From assembly GCA_022786995.1 (NCBI GenBank), contig JALFUW010000086.1:1-45978 (forward strand): a DNA stretch of 45,978 nucleotides, written 5' to 3'. Below, in pieces: positions 24,192-33,718 of the stretch (the first letter of the stretch is position 1; every line of letters begins with the position of its first letter). Below the pieces are notes generated by a model that did no database searches, had not been told where the DNA came from, and saw nothing but the letters and a program-made list of their open reading frames with translations. The translations under genes were made by a program, and so were the position numbers. The DNA comes from Clostridiales bacterium (GTDB lineage: Bacteria; Bacillota; Clostridia; Oscillospirales; Oscillospiraceae).

Positions 24192-25058
24192 ATGAAAGAG
24201 GAAGTGATTGTTTTGACTCCGAACGAGAAAAAGCAGCTGCAGATCACTGCCTGCAAGGTGCGCATGGGCGTCATCGACGCGACCCATGGCGCCAAGGCCG
24301 GTCACCCCGGCGGCAGTCTGTCCGCGGCGGATATGTTTACCTATCTGTATTTCAAGGAAATGAACATCGATCCTAAGAATCCCAAGGCGGATAACCGGGA
24401 TCGCTTTGTCCTGAGCAAGGGCCACACCGCTCCCGGCCTGTACTCCGCGCTGGCCTACCGGGGCTTCTTCCCCGTGGAGGATCTGGTGACCCTGCGTCAC
24501 ATCGACTCCTACCTGCAGGGCCATCCCAACATGAACACCGTGCCCGGTGTTGACATGTCCACCGGCTCTCTGGGTCAGGGCATCTCCTGCGCCGCCGGTA
24601 TGGCGCTGGGCCTGAAGCATCAGGGGAACCCCGCCCGGGTCTACACCCTGCTGGGCGACGGCGAGATTCAGGAGGGCCAGGTCTGGGAGGCCTGCATGCT
24701 GGCTGCCCACTACAAGCTGGACAACTTCTGCGTCATCGTTGACAACAACGGCCTGCAGATCGACGGCAACGTTGCCGACGTGATGAGCCCCTATCCCATC
24801 GTGGACAAGCTGGAAGCCTTCGGCTTCAAGGTAGTTGCCATCGACGGCCATGACTTTGACCAGATCGAGGCCGCTTTCAACACCGCCCGGGAAACCAAGG
24901 GCCAGCCCACCGCCATCGTCATGAAGACGGTGAAGGGCAAGGACGTGTCCTTCATGGAGAACAACGCCGGCTGGCACGGCAAGGCACCCAATGACGCCGA
25001 GCATGAGCAGGCCATTGGCGAGCTGAAGGCGATTCTGGCAGAACTGGAGGGCAAGTGA
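24192..25058 (+). CDS. Transketolase, N-terminal (thiamine-diphosphate-binding) subunit
   Basis: A 288-residue subunit of a split transketolase that moves two-carbon units between ketoses and aldoses in the pentose phosphate pathway. HPGGSLSAADMFTYLYF near the start, the SKGHTAPGLYSALAYRG segment and the thiamine-diphosphate motif GDGEIQEGQVWEA...NN (Mg2+ binding) are present. Splitting into two genes is usual in clostridia. The ATG 24192 lacks a close ribosome-binding site. The TTG at 24213 has GAGGAA about 10 nt upstream and matches the usual family N-terminus (TPNEKKQL), so the true start may be there. The C-terminal subunit follows after one base. Confidence 0.94.
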   Translation: MKEEVIVLTPNEKKQLQITACKVRMGVIDATHGAKAGHPGGSLSAADMFTYLYFKEMNIDPKNPKADNRDRFVLSKGHTAPGLYSALAYRGFFPVEDLVTLRHIDSYLQGHPNMNTVPGVDMSTGSLGQGISCAAGMALGLKHQGNPARVYTLLGDGEIQEGQVWEACMLAAHYKLDNFCVIVDNNGLQIDGNVADVMSPYPIVDKLEAFGFKVVAIDGHDFDQIEAAFNTARETKGQPTAIVMKTVKGKDVSFMENNAGWHGKAPNDAEHEQAIGELKAILAELEGK

Positions 25059-25059
25059 T

Positions 25060-25998
25060 ATGGCAGACGTAAAGAAGATCGCGACCCGTGACAGCTACGG
25101 CAACGCCCTGGCGGCGCTGGGTGCTGAGCATGAGAATCTGGTGGTGCTGGATGCCGATCTGGCTGGCGCTACCAAAACCGGCGTTTTCAAGAAGGCCTTC
25201 CCCGACCGGCACTTTGACTGCGGTATCGCGGAAGCCAACATGATCTGTGTGGCGGCGGGAATGTCCACCACCGGACTGGTTCCCTTCGCTTCCTCCTTCG
25301 CCATGTTCGCAGCGGGCCGGGCCTTTGAGCAGGTTCGCAACTCCATCGGCTACCCCCACCTGAACGTGAAGATCGGCGCCACCCACGGCGGCATCTCCGT
25401 CGGTGAGGACGGCGCCAGCCATCAGTGCTGCGAGGACTTCGCCCTGATGCGCTCCATCCCCGGCATGGTGGTCATGAGCCCCGCCGACGATGTGGAAGCC
25501 AAGGCCATGGTCAAGGCCGCTTATGAGTACGAGGGCCCCGTTTACATGCGCTTCGGCCGGGCCGCTGTGCCCGTTGTCCACGAGGAAGGCTTTGACTTCC
25601 AGATCGGCAAGGGTGAAGTCCTGCGGGACGGCACCGACGTTGCCATCATCGCCAACGGCCTGATGGTTTATGAAGCCATCGTGGCGGCGGAAACACTGGC
25701 TGCCAAGGGTATTAATGCCATGGTCATCAACATGGCCACCATCAAGCCTCTTGACGAGGAGTTGGTTCTGGCCGCGGCAAAGAAGTGCGGCAAGGTCATC
25801 ACCTGCGAGGAGCACTCCGTCATCGGCGGTCTGGGCGAGGCTGTGTGCAGCCTGCTGTCCGAGAAGCTGCCCACCCCGGTGCGCCGCATCGGCGTTAACG
25901 ACGAGTTCGGCCACTCCGGCCCCGCCGGCGCCCTGCTGAAGGCCTTCGGTCTCAGCGCGGAGCACATTGTTGAAGTCGCTGAGGAACTGTGCAAGTAA
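25060..25998 (+). CDS. Transketolase, C-terminal (pyrimidine-binding) subunit
   Basis: A 312-residue partner of the preceding gene. The pyrimidine-binding domain (about 1-165) carries the glutamate-bearing motif CGIAEANMICVAAGMS that activates thiamine diphosphate, followed by a C-terminal domain with CEEHSVIGGLGEAV. Both subunits are needed for activity. The start is ATG 25060, with GGAGG at the end of the upstream gene spaced 9 nt away, so translation is coupled. A clear terminator follows at 26011. Codon bias is strong. Confidence 0.94.
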   Translation: MADVKKIATRDSYGNALAALGAEHENLVVLDADLAGATKTGVFKKAFPDRHFDCGIAEANMICVAAGMSTTGLVPFASSFAMFAAGRAFEQVRNSIGYPHLNVKIGATHGGISVGEDGASHQCCEDFALMRSIPGMVVMSPADDVEAKAMVKAAYEYEGPVYMRFGRAAVPVVHEEGFDFQIGKGEVLRDGTDVAIIANGLMVYEAIVAAETLAAKGINAMVINMATIKPLDEELVLAAAKKCGKVITCEEHSVIGGLGEAVCSLLSEKLPTPVRRIGVNDEFGHSGPAGALLKAFGLSAEHIVEVAEELCK

Positions 25999-26010
25999 TG
26001 TAAACCAAGA

Positions 26011-26046
26011 ATCCCACAGGCAGAAAAAGCCTGTGGGATTTTTTGC
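26011..26046 (+). terminator. Terminator of transketolase operon
   Basis: ATCCCACAGGC/GCCTGTGGGAT stem with a 6-7-nt loop and a TTTTTT tail. The following stretch 26047-26390 shows no gene; its right half becomes AT-rich and contains several ATGCA motifs of unknown meaning. Confidence 0.88.
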
Positions 26047-26390
26047 GCCGGAGGAGGAATATGGGGGGAGGATACGCCCTGAATGCCCATGGGCTTTTGG
26101 ATTGCGCCGCCATACAGGAAAGCGTCGGCGTAGGGGCCTTTTGGATGAGCTGTATGCGCTGCCCGGATGCGCTGCCGCGGCAAGGGGGACGGTTTCCACA
26201 AAACGCGCATTTTTGTCCATAGAGTGGATACAGGGGTGAAAAAGAACAAATTATGCATCAACTTTCAGCATATGCAGGAAAATGCCGAAAATGTGCCGTC
26301 AATTTTTATACAAATGAATCTGCGGTTTTTTCGGTTTTTATGCAATAAATAGAAATTACGGTCAGAGCCGCTTCCGTGCGTATTTCCTGT

Positions 26391-26419
26391 TTGACAGTGC
26401 TAACGCGGAGGTTTATAAT
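26391..26419 (+). promoter_or_regulatory. Consensus promoter of the opp operon with about 95-nt leader
   Basis: TTGACA (26391-26396), 17-bp spacer, TATAAT (26414-26419), a perfect match. The leader to 26519 contains a small hairpin ACCCG/CGGGT (26475-26491) and ends in GAGAAAGGAAA. I do not recognise a riboswitch in it. Confidence 0.9.
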
Positions 26420-26519
26420 GTGGGATATAGCAAAATAGCCTGATTTTCCTATGGAATTCAGGGTGCTTTGCCGAACCCGCAGACCACGGGTGACTATCTA
26501 AGAGAAAGGAAAATGAAAC

Positions 26520-28223
26520 ATGAACATGAAACGAATCGTTGCGCTGGTTCTGGCAATGGTCATGGTGCTGGGCCTGGCTGCCTGCGGCGGCTCCAGCGCT
26601 CCCGCTGCCACTGCCGCTCCCGCGGCTGCCGGTGACGCGGCTCCTGCCGACACCGCCGCTGCTGCCGACGGTGACAAGGTTCTGAACGTGATGGTCGAGG
26701 TCGAGGTTGAGAGCCTGGATCCTCAGGTCGCCACCGACGGCACCAGCTTTGAGGTCATCGCCAACTACACCGACGGCCTGACCCAGATGGACGCCGACGG
26801 CGCTGCCGTTCCCGCCATTGCCGAGAGCTGGGATGTGAGCGAGGACGGCACCGTCTACACCTTCCACCTGCGGCAGGATGCCAACTGGTCCAACGGCGAG
26901 CCTGTGACCGCTGACGACTTCATCTTCGCCTGGCAGCGGGCCGTTGATCCCGCTCTGGCTTCCGAGTACAGCTATATGTTCAGCCAGATCGGCCAGGTCA
27001 AGAACGCCGCCGCCATCATCGCCGGCGAGATGGACAAGAGCGAGCTGGGCGTCAAGGCCATCGACAGCAAGACCCTGGAGGTCACGCTGGAGGTTCCCGT
27101 CAGCTACTTCCTGAGCCTGATGTACTTCCCCACCTTCTATCCTGTCAATCAGGCTTTCTTTGAGGGTCTGGCCGACGGCACCTTCGGCACCAGCCCCGAG
27201 ACGGTTCTGAGCAACGGCGCTTTTGTGCTGACCAGCTATGAGCCCGCCGCTCTGAGCTTCTCCCTGACCAAGAACCCCGACTACTACGATGCTGACAAGG
27301 TTCAGCTGGACGGCCTGAACTACCAGGTCATCAAGGACAGCCAGCAGGCTTACATGAGCTATCAGAACGGCGATCTGGACATCGTCATGCTGTCCGGCGA
27401 TCAGGTTGAGCAGGTTGAGGGTGACCCCGAGCTGACCATCACCGGTGCTGGCTACCTGTGGTATCTGACCCTGAACATGGACAAGGTTCCCGCTCTGGAC
27501 AACCAGAATATGCGTCTGGCCCTGAGCAACGCTGTGAACCGTGCGTCCATCGTTGGTGATGTGGTGAAGGACGGCTCCGTTGCCACCTACACCGCTGTTC
27601 CTCCTCAGTTCGCTGCCGGCCCCGATGGCTCCGACTTCTCCGCTGACCAGACCATGTTCAGCGACGTCTGCGCCGACGATGCCGCCAAGGCTGCCGAGTA
27701 CTATGAGGCTGCCAAGGCTGAGCTGGGCACCGACACCTTCGAGTTCGATCTGCTGGTTGAGGATCAGACTGAGACTCAGAACGTGGCCGCCGTTATCAAG
27801 GATCAGGTTGAGAAGGCTCTGCCCGGCGTGACCCTGAACATCAAGGTCGAGCCCAAGAAGCAGCGCGTTGCCGACATCCAGGATGGCAACTATGAGGTCT
27901 GCCTGACCCGCTGGGGCCCCGATTACGCCGATCCCATGACCTATCTGGGTATGTGGGTCACTGACTGTGACAACAACTACGGCCTGTGGAGCGACGCTGA
28001 GTTCGATGCCATCATCGCAGACTGCACCACCGGCGCCTACATCACCGATGCCGAGGCCCGCTGGAATGCCATGTACGACGCAGAGAAGATCGTGATGGAT
28101 CAGGCTGTCATCGTTCCCATGTACACCAAGGCCAACGCCAACATGATCAAGACCGGCGTGGAAGGCATTGAGTTCCACCCCGTGGCTCTGAACCGTGTTT
28201 ACAAGAACACCGTGAAGGGCTAA
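26520..28223 (+). CDS. oppA: Oligopeptide ABC transporter substrate-binding lipoprotein
   Basis: A 567-residue lipoprotein of the SBP_bac_5 family. The signal peptide has lipobox LAAC (Cys22) and is followed by an Ala/Pro-rich linker (about 26-50). The binding fold shows family landmarks: ESLDPQVATDGTSFEVIAN, AESWDVSEDGTVYTFHLR, WSNGEPVTADDFIFAWQR, and DYADPMTYLGMW towards the C-terminus. It captures peptides outside the membrane for OppBCDF. It is the first gene of the operon, and a hairpin at 28240-28267 after it probably limits read-through, so that OppA is made in excess. The start is ATG 26520, with AAAGGAAA 8-9 nt upstream. Confidence 0.95.
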   Translation: MNMKRIVALVLAMVMVLGLAACGGSSAPAATAAPAAAGDAAPADTAAAADGDKVLNVMVEVEVESLDPQVATDGTSFEVIANYTDGLTQMDADGAAVPAIAESWDVSEDGTVYTFHLRQDANWSNGEPVTADDFIFAWQRAVDPALASEYSYMFSQIGQVKNAAAIIAGEMDKSELGVKAIDSKTLEVTLEVPVSYFLSLMYFPTFYPVNQAFFEGLADGTFGTSPETVLSNGAFVLTSYEPAALSFSLTKNPDYYDADKVQLDGLNYQVIKDSQQAYMSYQNGDLDIVMLSGDQVEQVEGDPELTITGAGYLWYLTLNMDKVPALDNQNMRLALSNAVNRASIVGDVVKDGSVATYTAVPPQFAAGPDGSDFSADQTMFSDVCADDAAKAAEYYEAAKAELGTDTFEFDLLVEDQTETQNVAAVIKDQVEKALPGVTLNIKVEPKKQRVADIQDGNYEVCLTRWGPDYADPMTYLGMWVTDCDNNYGLWSDAEFDAIIADCTTGAYITDAEARWNAMYDAEKIVMDQAVIVPMYTKANANMIKTGVEGIEFHPVALNRVYKNTVKG

Positions 28224-28239
28224 TCACCGATGCAATGAC

Positions 28240-28275
28240 GCAGCGGCTTTGCTCCCAAAGCCGCTGCGCTTTTTC
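28240..28275 (+). terminator. Hairpin terminator/attenuator between oppA and oppB
   Basis: Perfect 12-bp stem GCAGCGGCTTTG/CAAAGCCGCTGC with a 4-nt loop and a GCTTTTT tail, 16 bp after the oppA stop. It is strong enough to end most transcripts. Confidence 0.85.
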
Positions 28276-28296
28276 CAATCGCCCGCCTTTGCTAAT

Positions 28297-28393
28297 CAAT
28301 TTACAATTGACAATTGAAAATTGACAATTACGGTTTTTTCCTGCATCCCGGAAAACGCCAAAATTGTCAACTGTCAACTGTCAATTGTCAATT
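28297..28393. repeat. Foldback island with ACAATTG heptamer arms inside the opp operon
   Basis: The left arm repeats TTGACAATTGA-type units (28297-28330). The right arm carries their complements (28361-28393), around a 30-nt centre. It forms a long AT-rich hairpin between the oppA terminator and oppB. Same design as 18068-18241. Confidence 0.75.
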
Positions 28394-28430
28394 CGATTCG
28401 CCCTTTGCAACCGGAAAGGAGAAACCAAAC

Positions 28431-29375
28431 ATGAAAAAATACATATTAAAACGTGTTTTGATTTCCGTCTTCACCCTGCTGGCCATCACGCTGGTGCTGT
28501 TTATTCTGCTGCAGCTGATGCCCGGCTCTCCCTTCAACGACGAGAAGCTGTCCGACGATCAGCGTGCTGTGCTGTTTGAAAAGTACGGTCTGGACAAGCC
28601 CATCATCGTGCAGTTCGGCAAGTATGTTGCCAATCTGTGTAAGGGTGATTTCGGAGTCAGCTACACCATCAGTAAGAATACCCCCATCAGCCAGCTGATT
28701 CAGACCCGTCTGCCGGTGTCCATCAAGGTGGGCGGCCAGGCGGTGGCACTGGGTGCGCTGGTGGGTCTGATTCTCGGCATCGTCGCCGCCCTGAAGCACA
28801 ACACCATCTGGGATAACATAAGCACGCTCATCAGCGTTATCGGCGTGTCGGTGCCCAGCTATGTGTTCGCGCTTGCCTTAAGCTACACCTTCGGCTTCAA
28901 ATTAAAAATTTTCCCCATGCTTTACGCCGACAAGACGCCCTTCGCCTCCTCGGTGCTTCCCAGCATCGCCCTGTCCATGTTTACCATGGCCAGCATCGCC
29001 CGGTTCACCCGGACGGAAATGCTGGAAATCCTCGACAGTGACTTTATGCTGCTGGCGGAGAGCAAGGGCATCACCGGCTGGCGGCTCATTGTCCGTCATG
29101 CCCTGCGCAATGCCCTCATTCCCATCATCACCGTGCTGGCTCCCCTGATCGTTGACCTCATGACCGGCTCTCTGGTGGTAGAAAAAATCTTCTCCATTCC
29201 CGGCGTGGGCAGCCTTCTGGTTACGGCGATTCAGTCCAATGACTACAACGTGGTCATTGCCCTGAGCTTCATCTACTCCGCCATGTATATCGGAATCATG
29301 CTGGTGGTTGATATTCTCTATGGTATTATCGATCCCCGAATCCGGGTGGCAAAGGACGGTGGCAAGAAGAAATGA
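28431..29375 (+). CDS. oppB: Oligopeptide ABC transporter permease OppB
   Basis: A 314-residue membrane permease with the usual OppB/DppB layout. TM1 directly follows the MKKYILKRVLI start, then comes a periplasmic segment with the LMPGSPFNDEKLSDDQR signature. A six-helix permease core follows, with the EAA loop (ESKGITGWRLIVRHALRNAL). It forms the membrane channel with OppC. ATG 28431 has AAAGGAG 9 nt upstream; the longer frame upstream is translated repeat DNA. The stop overlaps the oppC start (ATGATG). Confidence 0.95.
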   Translation: MKKYILKRVLISVFTLLAITLVLFILLQLMPGSPFNDEKLSDDQRAVLFEKYGLDKPIIVQFGKYVANLCKGDFGVSYTISKNTPISQLIQTRLPVSIKVGGQAVALGALVGLILGIVAALKHNTIWDNISTLISVIGVSVPSYVFALALSYTFGFKLKIFPMLYADKTPFASSVLPSIALSMFTMASIARFTRTEMLEILDSDFMLLAESKGITGWRLIVRHALRNALIPIITVLAPLIVDLMTGSLVVEKIFSIPGVGSLLVTAIQSNDYNVVIALSFIYSAMYIGIMLVVDILYGIIDPRIRVAKDGGKKK

Positions 29376-30442
29376 TGTTTGGAAAGAAAAAGCCTGCCCC
29401 CGTGCCGCAGGCGCCGGAATACACCTTTCAGGAGGATGATTTCCGGCTGAAAAACGACACCGCGGGTGTCAATATTGACAATAACTTTGCCTCCCAGAGC
29501 TACTGGAAGGATGTCTACAAGCGCTTCATCAGCAACAAGGGCGCATTGGTGGCGTTGATGCTCATTGTCATCATCACCTTCTTTGCCATTGTCGGCCCCG
29601 GCATGAACCAGTATTCCTACGCCGAGCAGAATCTGGCGGAGAAGAACTTTGCCCCCCGTGTCCCGGGGCTTGAAAAAATGGGCATTTTTGACGGCAACGA
29701 GAAAATGACCACCTCCTCCGGCTACAAGATCGTCAACGGCTACGAAAAGAAGGGCGCTGACGATGTATACTACTGGTTCGGCTCCGACACCCTGGGCCGG
29801 GACATCTGGACGCGCGTCTGGCAGGGCACCCGTGTGAGCCTTGGCATCGCGCTGGTGTCCGCCGTGATCAACATGACCCTGGGCATGTGCTACGGCCTGA
29901 TTTCCGGCTACTTTGGCGGCGTGGTGGACAGCGTCATGCAGCGCTTCGCGGAGATCAACAACGGCATCCCCCGGCTTGTCATCTGCACACTGCTGCTCAT
30001 GGTGCTCAAGCCCGGCTTCGGCACCATCGTGCTGACGCTGGTTATCACGGAGTGGATCGGCATGAGCCGAATCGCCCGGGCGGAAATGCTGAAACTCAAG
30101 GAGCAGGAATTTGTCCTCGCCAGCCGGACGCTGGGCGCGGGCCACTTCCGCATCATTTTCAGCGCGGTGCTGCCCAATATCATCGGTCAGATCATCACCC
30201 AGCTGATGTTCAGCATTCCCACCGCCATTTTCACCGAGGCCTTCCTGAGCTTCGTGGGTCTGGGCATTCCCGTGCCCCAGTGCTCTCTGGGCAGCCTGAT
30301 CAGTGACGCTTTCAACAGCTTCACAACCCATCCCTACCAGATCATCCCCCCCATCGCGGTGCTTGCCATCCTGATGCTCAGCTTCAATATGCTGGCGGAC
30401 GGCCTGCGGGAAGCCTTCGATCCCAAAATGAAAGATATGTGA
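29372..30442 (+). CDS. oppC: Oligopeptide ABC transporter permease OppC
   Basis: A 356-residue permease with a long cytoplasmic N-terminus (about 1-55) and TM1 at about 57-80. A large periplasmic loop with FGSDTLGRDIWTRVWQGTRVS follows, then the BPD_transp_1 core with the EAA loop (ASRTLGAGHFRIIFSAVLPN). It partners OppB. The loop between TM1 and the core (about 80-130) is long. It begins inside the oppB stop codon region and ends 10 bp before the oppD start. Confidence 0.95.
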   Translation: MMFGKKKPAPVPQAPEYTFQEDDFRLKNDTAGVNIDNNFASQSYWKDVYKRFISNKGALVALMLIVIITFFAIVGPGMNQYSYAEQNLAEKNFAPRVPGLEKMGIFDGNEKMTTSSGYKIVNGYEKKGADDVYYWFGSDTLGRDIWTRVWQGTRVSLGIALVSAVINMTLGMCYGLISGYFGGVVDSVMQRFAEINNGIPRLVICTLLLMVLKPGFGTIVLTLVITEWIGMSRIARAEMLKLKEQEFVLASRTLGAGHFRIIFSAVLPNIIGQIITQLMFSIPTAIFTEAFLSFVGLGIPVPQCSLGSLISDAFNSFTTHPYQIIPPIAVLAILMLSFNMLADGLREAFDPKMKDM

Positions 30443-30452
30443 GGTGCGTGCA

Positions 30453-31523
30453 ATGGAACGAGAAAAAGTACTGACTGTGCGTGACCTGAGCATCACCTTC
30501 ACCACCACCGCCGGCCCCGTCCACGCCATCCGGGGTGTCAATCTCGACCTGTACCGGGGCGAGACTCTGGCCATCGTGGGTGAGTCCGGCTCCGGCAAGT
30601 CCGTCACTGTGAAGGCCGCCATGGGCATCCTGGCGAAAAACGGCACCGTGGACAGCGGCAGCATCGAATTTACCTACCACCACGACGACGGCAGCAAGGA
30701 GACTGTGGACATCCTGAAAATGAAGAAGAATGACATTCGCCGGCACATCAACGGCAAGCGGATTGCCATGATTTTCCAGGATCCCATGACCAGCCTTGAC
30801 CCCACCATGCCCATCGGCAAGCAGATTATGGAGGGCATGATCTGGCACTACAAGACCCCCAAGGCCGAGGCCTACAGGAAGGCCGTGGAGCTTCTGAAAG
30901 AGGTGGGCATCACCGACGCCGAGGAGCGGATGAAGAACTACCCCCACCAGCTCTCCGGCGGTATGCGGCAGCGGGTGGTCATCGCCATCGCCCTGGCCTG
31001 CGACCCGGAGCTGCTGATCTGCGACGAGCCTACCACCGCACTGGACGTGACCATTCAGGCGAAAATTCTGGAGCTGATTCAGCGGATTCAGAAGGAGCGG
31101 AACATTTCCGTCATCTACATCACCCATGATCTGGGCGTTGTGGCAAAGGTCGCGGATTTTGTCAACGTTATGTACGCCGGGCGCATTGTGGAGACCGGCA
31201 CCATCGATGAAATTTACTACGAGCCTGCCCATCCCTACACCTGGGGCCTGCTCAGCGCCATGCCGGATCTGGACACCGACGACGACCGGCTGTACACCAT
31301 CCCCGGTTCTCCCCCGAACCTGCTGCATCCTGTGCCCGGTGATGCCTTCGCCCCCCGGAACGTGTACGCCCTGAACATCGATGACCGGGCAGAGCCGCCC
31401 ATGTTCAAGCTCTCCGACACCCACTACGCGGCCACCTGGCTGCTGGACCCCCGGGCGCCCAAGGTGGAGATGCCCCCGGAGCTGAAAGCCCGTATCCAGC
31501 GAATGAAGAAGGAGGCAAAGTGA
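30453..31523 (+). CDS. oppD: Oligopeptide ABC transporter ATPase OppD
   Basis: A 356-residue ATPase. It has Walker [10 protein letters not shown], signature LSGGMRQR, Walker [13 protein letters not shown], the switch His in YITHDLG and the C-terminal oligo_HPY region ([15 protein letters not shown]). This tail carries a Cys-poor variant of the usual iron-sulfur-binding extension. It powers peptide import with OppF. ATG 30453 was chosen because GAGGTG is 6 nt upstream, whereas the GTG at 30444 overlaps that site. Confidence 0.95.
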   Translation: MEREKVLTVRDLSITFTTTAGPVHAIRGVNLDLYRGETLAIVGESGSGKSVTVKAAMGILAKNGTVDSGSIEFTYHHDDGSKETVDILKMKKNDIRRHINGKRIAMIFQDPMTSLDPTMPIGKQIMEGMIWHYKTPKAEAYRKAVELLKEVGITDAEERMKNYPHQLSGGMRQRVVIAIALACDPELLICDEPTTALDVTIQAKILELIQRIQKERNISVIYITHDLGVVAKVADFVNVMYAGRIVETGTIDEIYYEPAHPYTWGLLSAMPDLDTDDDRLYTIPGSPPNLLHPVPGDAFAPRNVYALNIDDRAEPPMFKLSDTHYAATWLLDPRAPKVEMPPELKARIQRMKKEAK

Positions 31524-31524
31524 T

Positions 31525-32454
31525 ATGAGTGAAAAACAGCCTCTTTTGCAGGTCAAAGACCTCAAGCAGTATTTTAAGGTCAATTCCGGCTATACCGTTC
31601 GGGCTGTGGACGGGGTCAGCTTCGACATCTACCCCGGCGAGACCTACGGCCTTGTAGGTGAGTCCGGCTCCGGCAAGTCCACCATCGGCCGCAGCATCAT
31701 CCGGCTTTACGAGCCTACCGCCGGTCAGATTCTCTTTGACGGCAAGGACATCAGCGGCAAGCTGGACAGGCACGCGACAGAAGTCCTGCGCACCCAGATG
31801 CAGATGATTTTTCAGGATCCCATGGCCTGCTTAAACCCCCGGAAAAAGGTGGGTGAGATCATTGGTGAGGGTCTGGACATCCACCACCTGTATTCCTCTC
31901 GCGCTGAGCGCAAGGAAAAGATCGACCGCATTCTTGCGAAGGTGGGTCTGGCTCCCGAGCACGCCGACCGATACCCCCACCAGTTCTCCGGCGGTCAGCG
32001 GCAGCGTGTAGGCATCGCCCGGGCGCTGATTATGGATCCCAAGCTGATCATCGCCGACGAGTGCATTTCCGCCCTGGACGTGTCCATTCAGGCCCAGGTT
32101 GTGAATCTGATGAAGGACATTCAGCAGGAGACCGGCACGGCCTACCTGTTTATTGCCCACGATCTGTCCATGGTCAAGTATATTTCTGACCGCATCGGCG
32201 TGCTGCATCTGGGCCACATGCTGGAAACCGGCACTACGGAGGAGATTTTCTCCAATCCCGTGCATCCCTATACCAGAAGCCTGCTGTCTGCCATTCCCAG
32301 CCCCAACCCCAGAGTGGAGAAGACCCGGGTGGCTGAGAGCTACGACTACGCTGCCTCTGGAATTGACTACCACGCCGGAACCATACACACCCTGGAGGGC
32401 ACCCATCAGGTGCTGGGCACCGATGAAGAGATCGCCCGCTGGACGAGCCGATGA
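31525..32454 (+). CDS. oppF: Oligopeptide ABC transporter ATPase OppF
   Basis: A 309-residue ATPase with Walker [10 protein letters not shown], signature FSGGQRQR, Walker B LIIADECISALD, the switch His in FIAHDLS and the C-terminal oligo_HPY motif (HPYTRSLLSAIPSPNP). It is the partner of OppD in the cytoplasmic dimer. Its Walker B has CIS where most have PVS or PTT, as in some OppF proteins. It starts one base after the oppD stop. A terminator follows at 32483-32522. Confidence 0.95.
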   Translation: MSEKQPLLQVKDLKQYFKVNSGYTVRAVDGVSFDIYPGETYGLVGESGSGKSTIGRSIIRLYEPTAGQILFDGKDISGKLDRHATEVLRTQMQMIFQDPMACLNPRKKVGEIIGEGLDIHHLYSSRAERKEKIDRILAKVGLAPEHADRYPHQFSGGQRQRVGIARALIMDPKLIIADECISALDVSIQAQVVNLMKDIQQETGTAYLFIAHDLSMVKYISDRIGVLHLGHMLETGTTEEIFSNPVHPYTRSLLSAIPSPNPRVEKTRVAESYDYAASGIDYHAGTIHTLEGTHQVLGTDEEIARWTSR

Positions 32455-32482
32455 GATATTACGCCATCATGTAAATAGAATC

Positions 32483-32522
32483 AGCCCTCAGCACCGCACT
32501 TCCGATGCTGGGGGCTTTCCTT
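32483..32522 (+). terminator. Terminator of the opp operon
   Basis: AGCCCTCAGCA paired with TGCTGGGGGCT (one mismatch) around an 11-12-nt loop, followed by TTCCTTTC. Confidence 0.75.
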
Positions 32523-32554
32523 TCGTATTTTTCTATCTTCCCGTTGGTTTTCGG

Positions 32555-32614
32555 TTGACGCTGATTTTGCGATGTGCTATGATAGTGGCGTTGGGGCGGC
32601 TTGTGTGGCCGCCC
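32555..32614 (+). promoter_or_regulatory. Promoter and leader hairpin of the EamA gene
   Basis: TTGACG (32555-32560), 17-bp spacer, TATGAT (32578-32583). A GGGCGGC/GCCGCCC hairpin (32594-32614) begins within a few bases of the predicted start of transcription and is followed by TCTTTCGCAATTTTT before the gene. It could act as a 5' stabiliser or weak attenuator. Confidence 0.7.
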
Positions 32615-32644
32615 TCTTTCGCAATTTTTGGAGGCGTTTTTACA

Positions 32645-33718
32645 ATGACTACAAAACGAACTGCCATTACCTGCGCCATTCTGGCGGCAGCCCTCTATGC
32701 CATCAATCTGCCTCTGTCGAAGCTGCTGCTGACGGCCGTTTCACCTACCATGCTGGCGGCGCTCCTGTATCTCGGCGCGGGGATTGGCCTGTACCTGTTC
32801 ACGGGCCGGAAGAAAGTGGACAATCCCTTGACACGATCGGAGCTGCCCTATACCGTCGGGATGGTCGTGCTGGATATCGCCGCGCCGATTCTTTTGATGT
32901 TCGGCCTCCGGCATACCGGCTCCGCCAACGCGTCCTTGCTGAACAACTTTGAGATTGTGGCAACCTCGCTGATTGCCCTGCTGGTGTTCCGGGAAGTGCT
33001 GTCCAGACGGCTGTGGCTGGCAATCGTGCTGGTGACGCTGGCCAGCATCCTAATCTCCTTTGAAGGTGAGGGAGCGTTCCAATTCAACTGGGGATCCCTG
33101 CTGGTTCTGGGGGCGGCTGTCTGTTGGGGTTTTGAAAACAACTGCACCCGCATGCTCAGCGCCAAAAGCTCCGTGCAGATCACAACCATCAAAGGTATTT
33201 TTTCCGGCCTTGGAAGTCTGGTGATTGCTCTGTGCATCGGCGAGGCAGTACCGGGCATCCTGTGGATTGGGGCCTCTCTTTTGCTGGGGTTCGTAGCCTA
33301 CGGCCTGAGCATAAACTTTTATATTATGGCCCAGAAGGAGCTGGGGGCGGCGAAAACCAGCGCCTACTACGCCATCGCGCCCTTTCTCGGCGTGGCCCTC
33401 AGTATGCTGATTCTGGGGGAACGGCCTACTCGCTCCTTCTACCTCGGGTTTGCCATCATGGCTGCGGCTACATGGCTCATGGTCAGCGATACCATTTCCC
33501 TGCAGCACACCCACCTGCATACCCATGTTCATACCCATGCTCACAGCCATGGCGGCGTGGCGCACACCCACGAGCATACCCACATCCATGCCCATACCCA
33601 TGTGCATGGTGAGAATGAGGGCATCCATGAGCATTCCCACAGGGCTCTGGAAGGGCACGACCATACACATCAGGAAAACAGGAGTGAATTGTTGGATGAT
33701 AGAGACAGTCTCCTTTGA
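32645..33718 (+). CDS. EamA/DMT-family transporter with His-rich C-terminal tail
   Basis: A 357-residue membrane protein. About ten transmembrane segments in two EamA repeats fill residues 5-283. The cytoplasmic C-terminus (about 286-345) is extraordinary: 22 His residues, mostly alternating (HTHLHTHVHTHAHSHGG), as in zinc-, nickel- or cobalt-binding tails. EamA proteins export metabolites or amino acids; a metal-binding tail suggests that the cargo or its control involves a transition metal, which is inference. The start is ATG 32645, with GGAGG 14 nt upstream (rather far). The last 23 bp overlap the rhodanese gene. Confidence 0.88.
   Translation: MTTKRTAITCAILAAALYAINLPLSKLLLTAVSPTMLAALLYLGAGIGLYLFTGRKKVDNPLTRSELPYTVGMVVLDIAAPILLMFGLRHTGSANASLLNNFEIVATSLIALLVFREVLSRRLWLAIVLVTLASILISFEGEGAFQFNWGSLLVLGAAVCWGFENNCTRMLSAKSSVQITTIKGIFSGLGSLVIALCIGEAVPGILWIGASLLLGFVAYGLSINFYIMAQKELGAAKTSAYYAIAPFLGVALSMLILGERPTRSFYLGFAIMAAATWLMVSDTISLQHTHLHTHVHTHAHSHGGVAHTHEHTHIHAHTHVHGENEGIHEHSHRALEGHDHTHQENRSELLDDRDSLL

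Noticed and set aside
26420..26519. Riboswitch in the opp leader
   Set aside because: Only one 5-bp hairpin is visible and no known aptamer motif. The leader is short.
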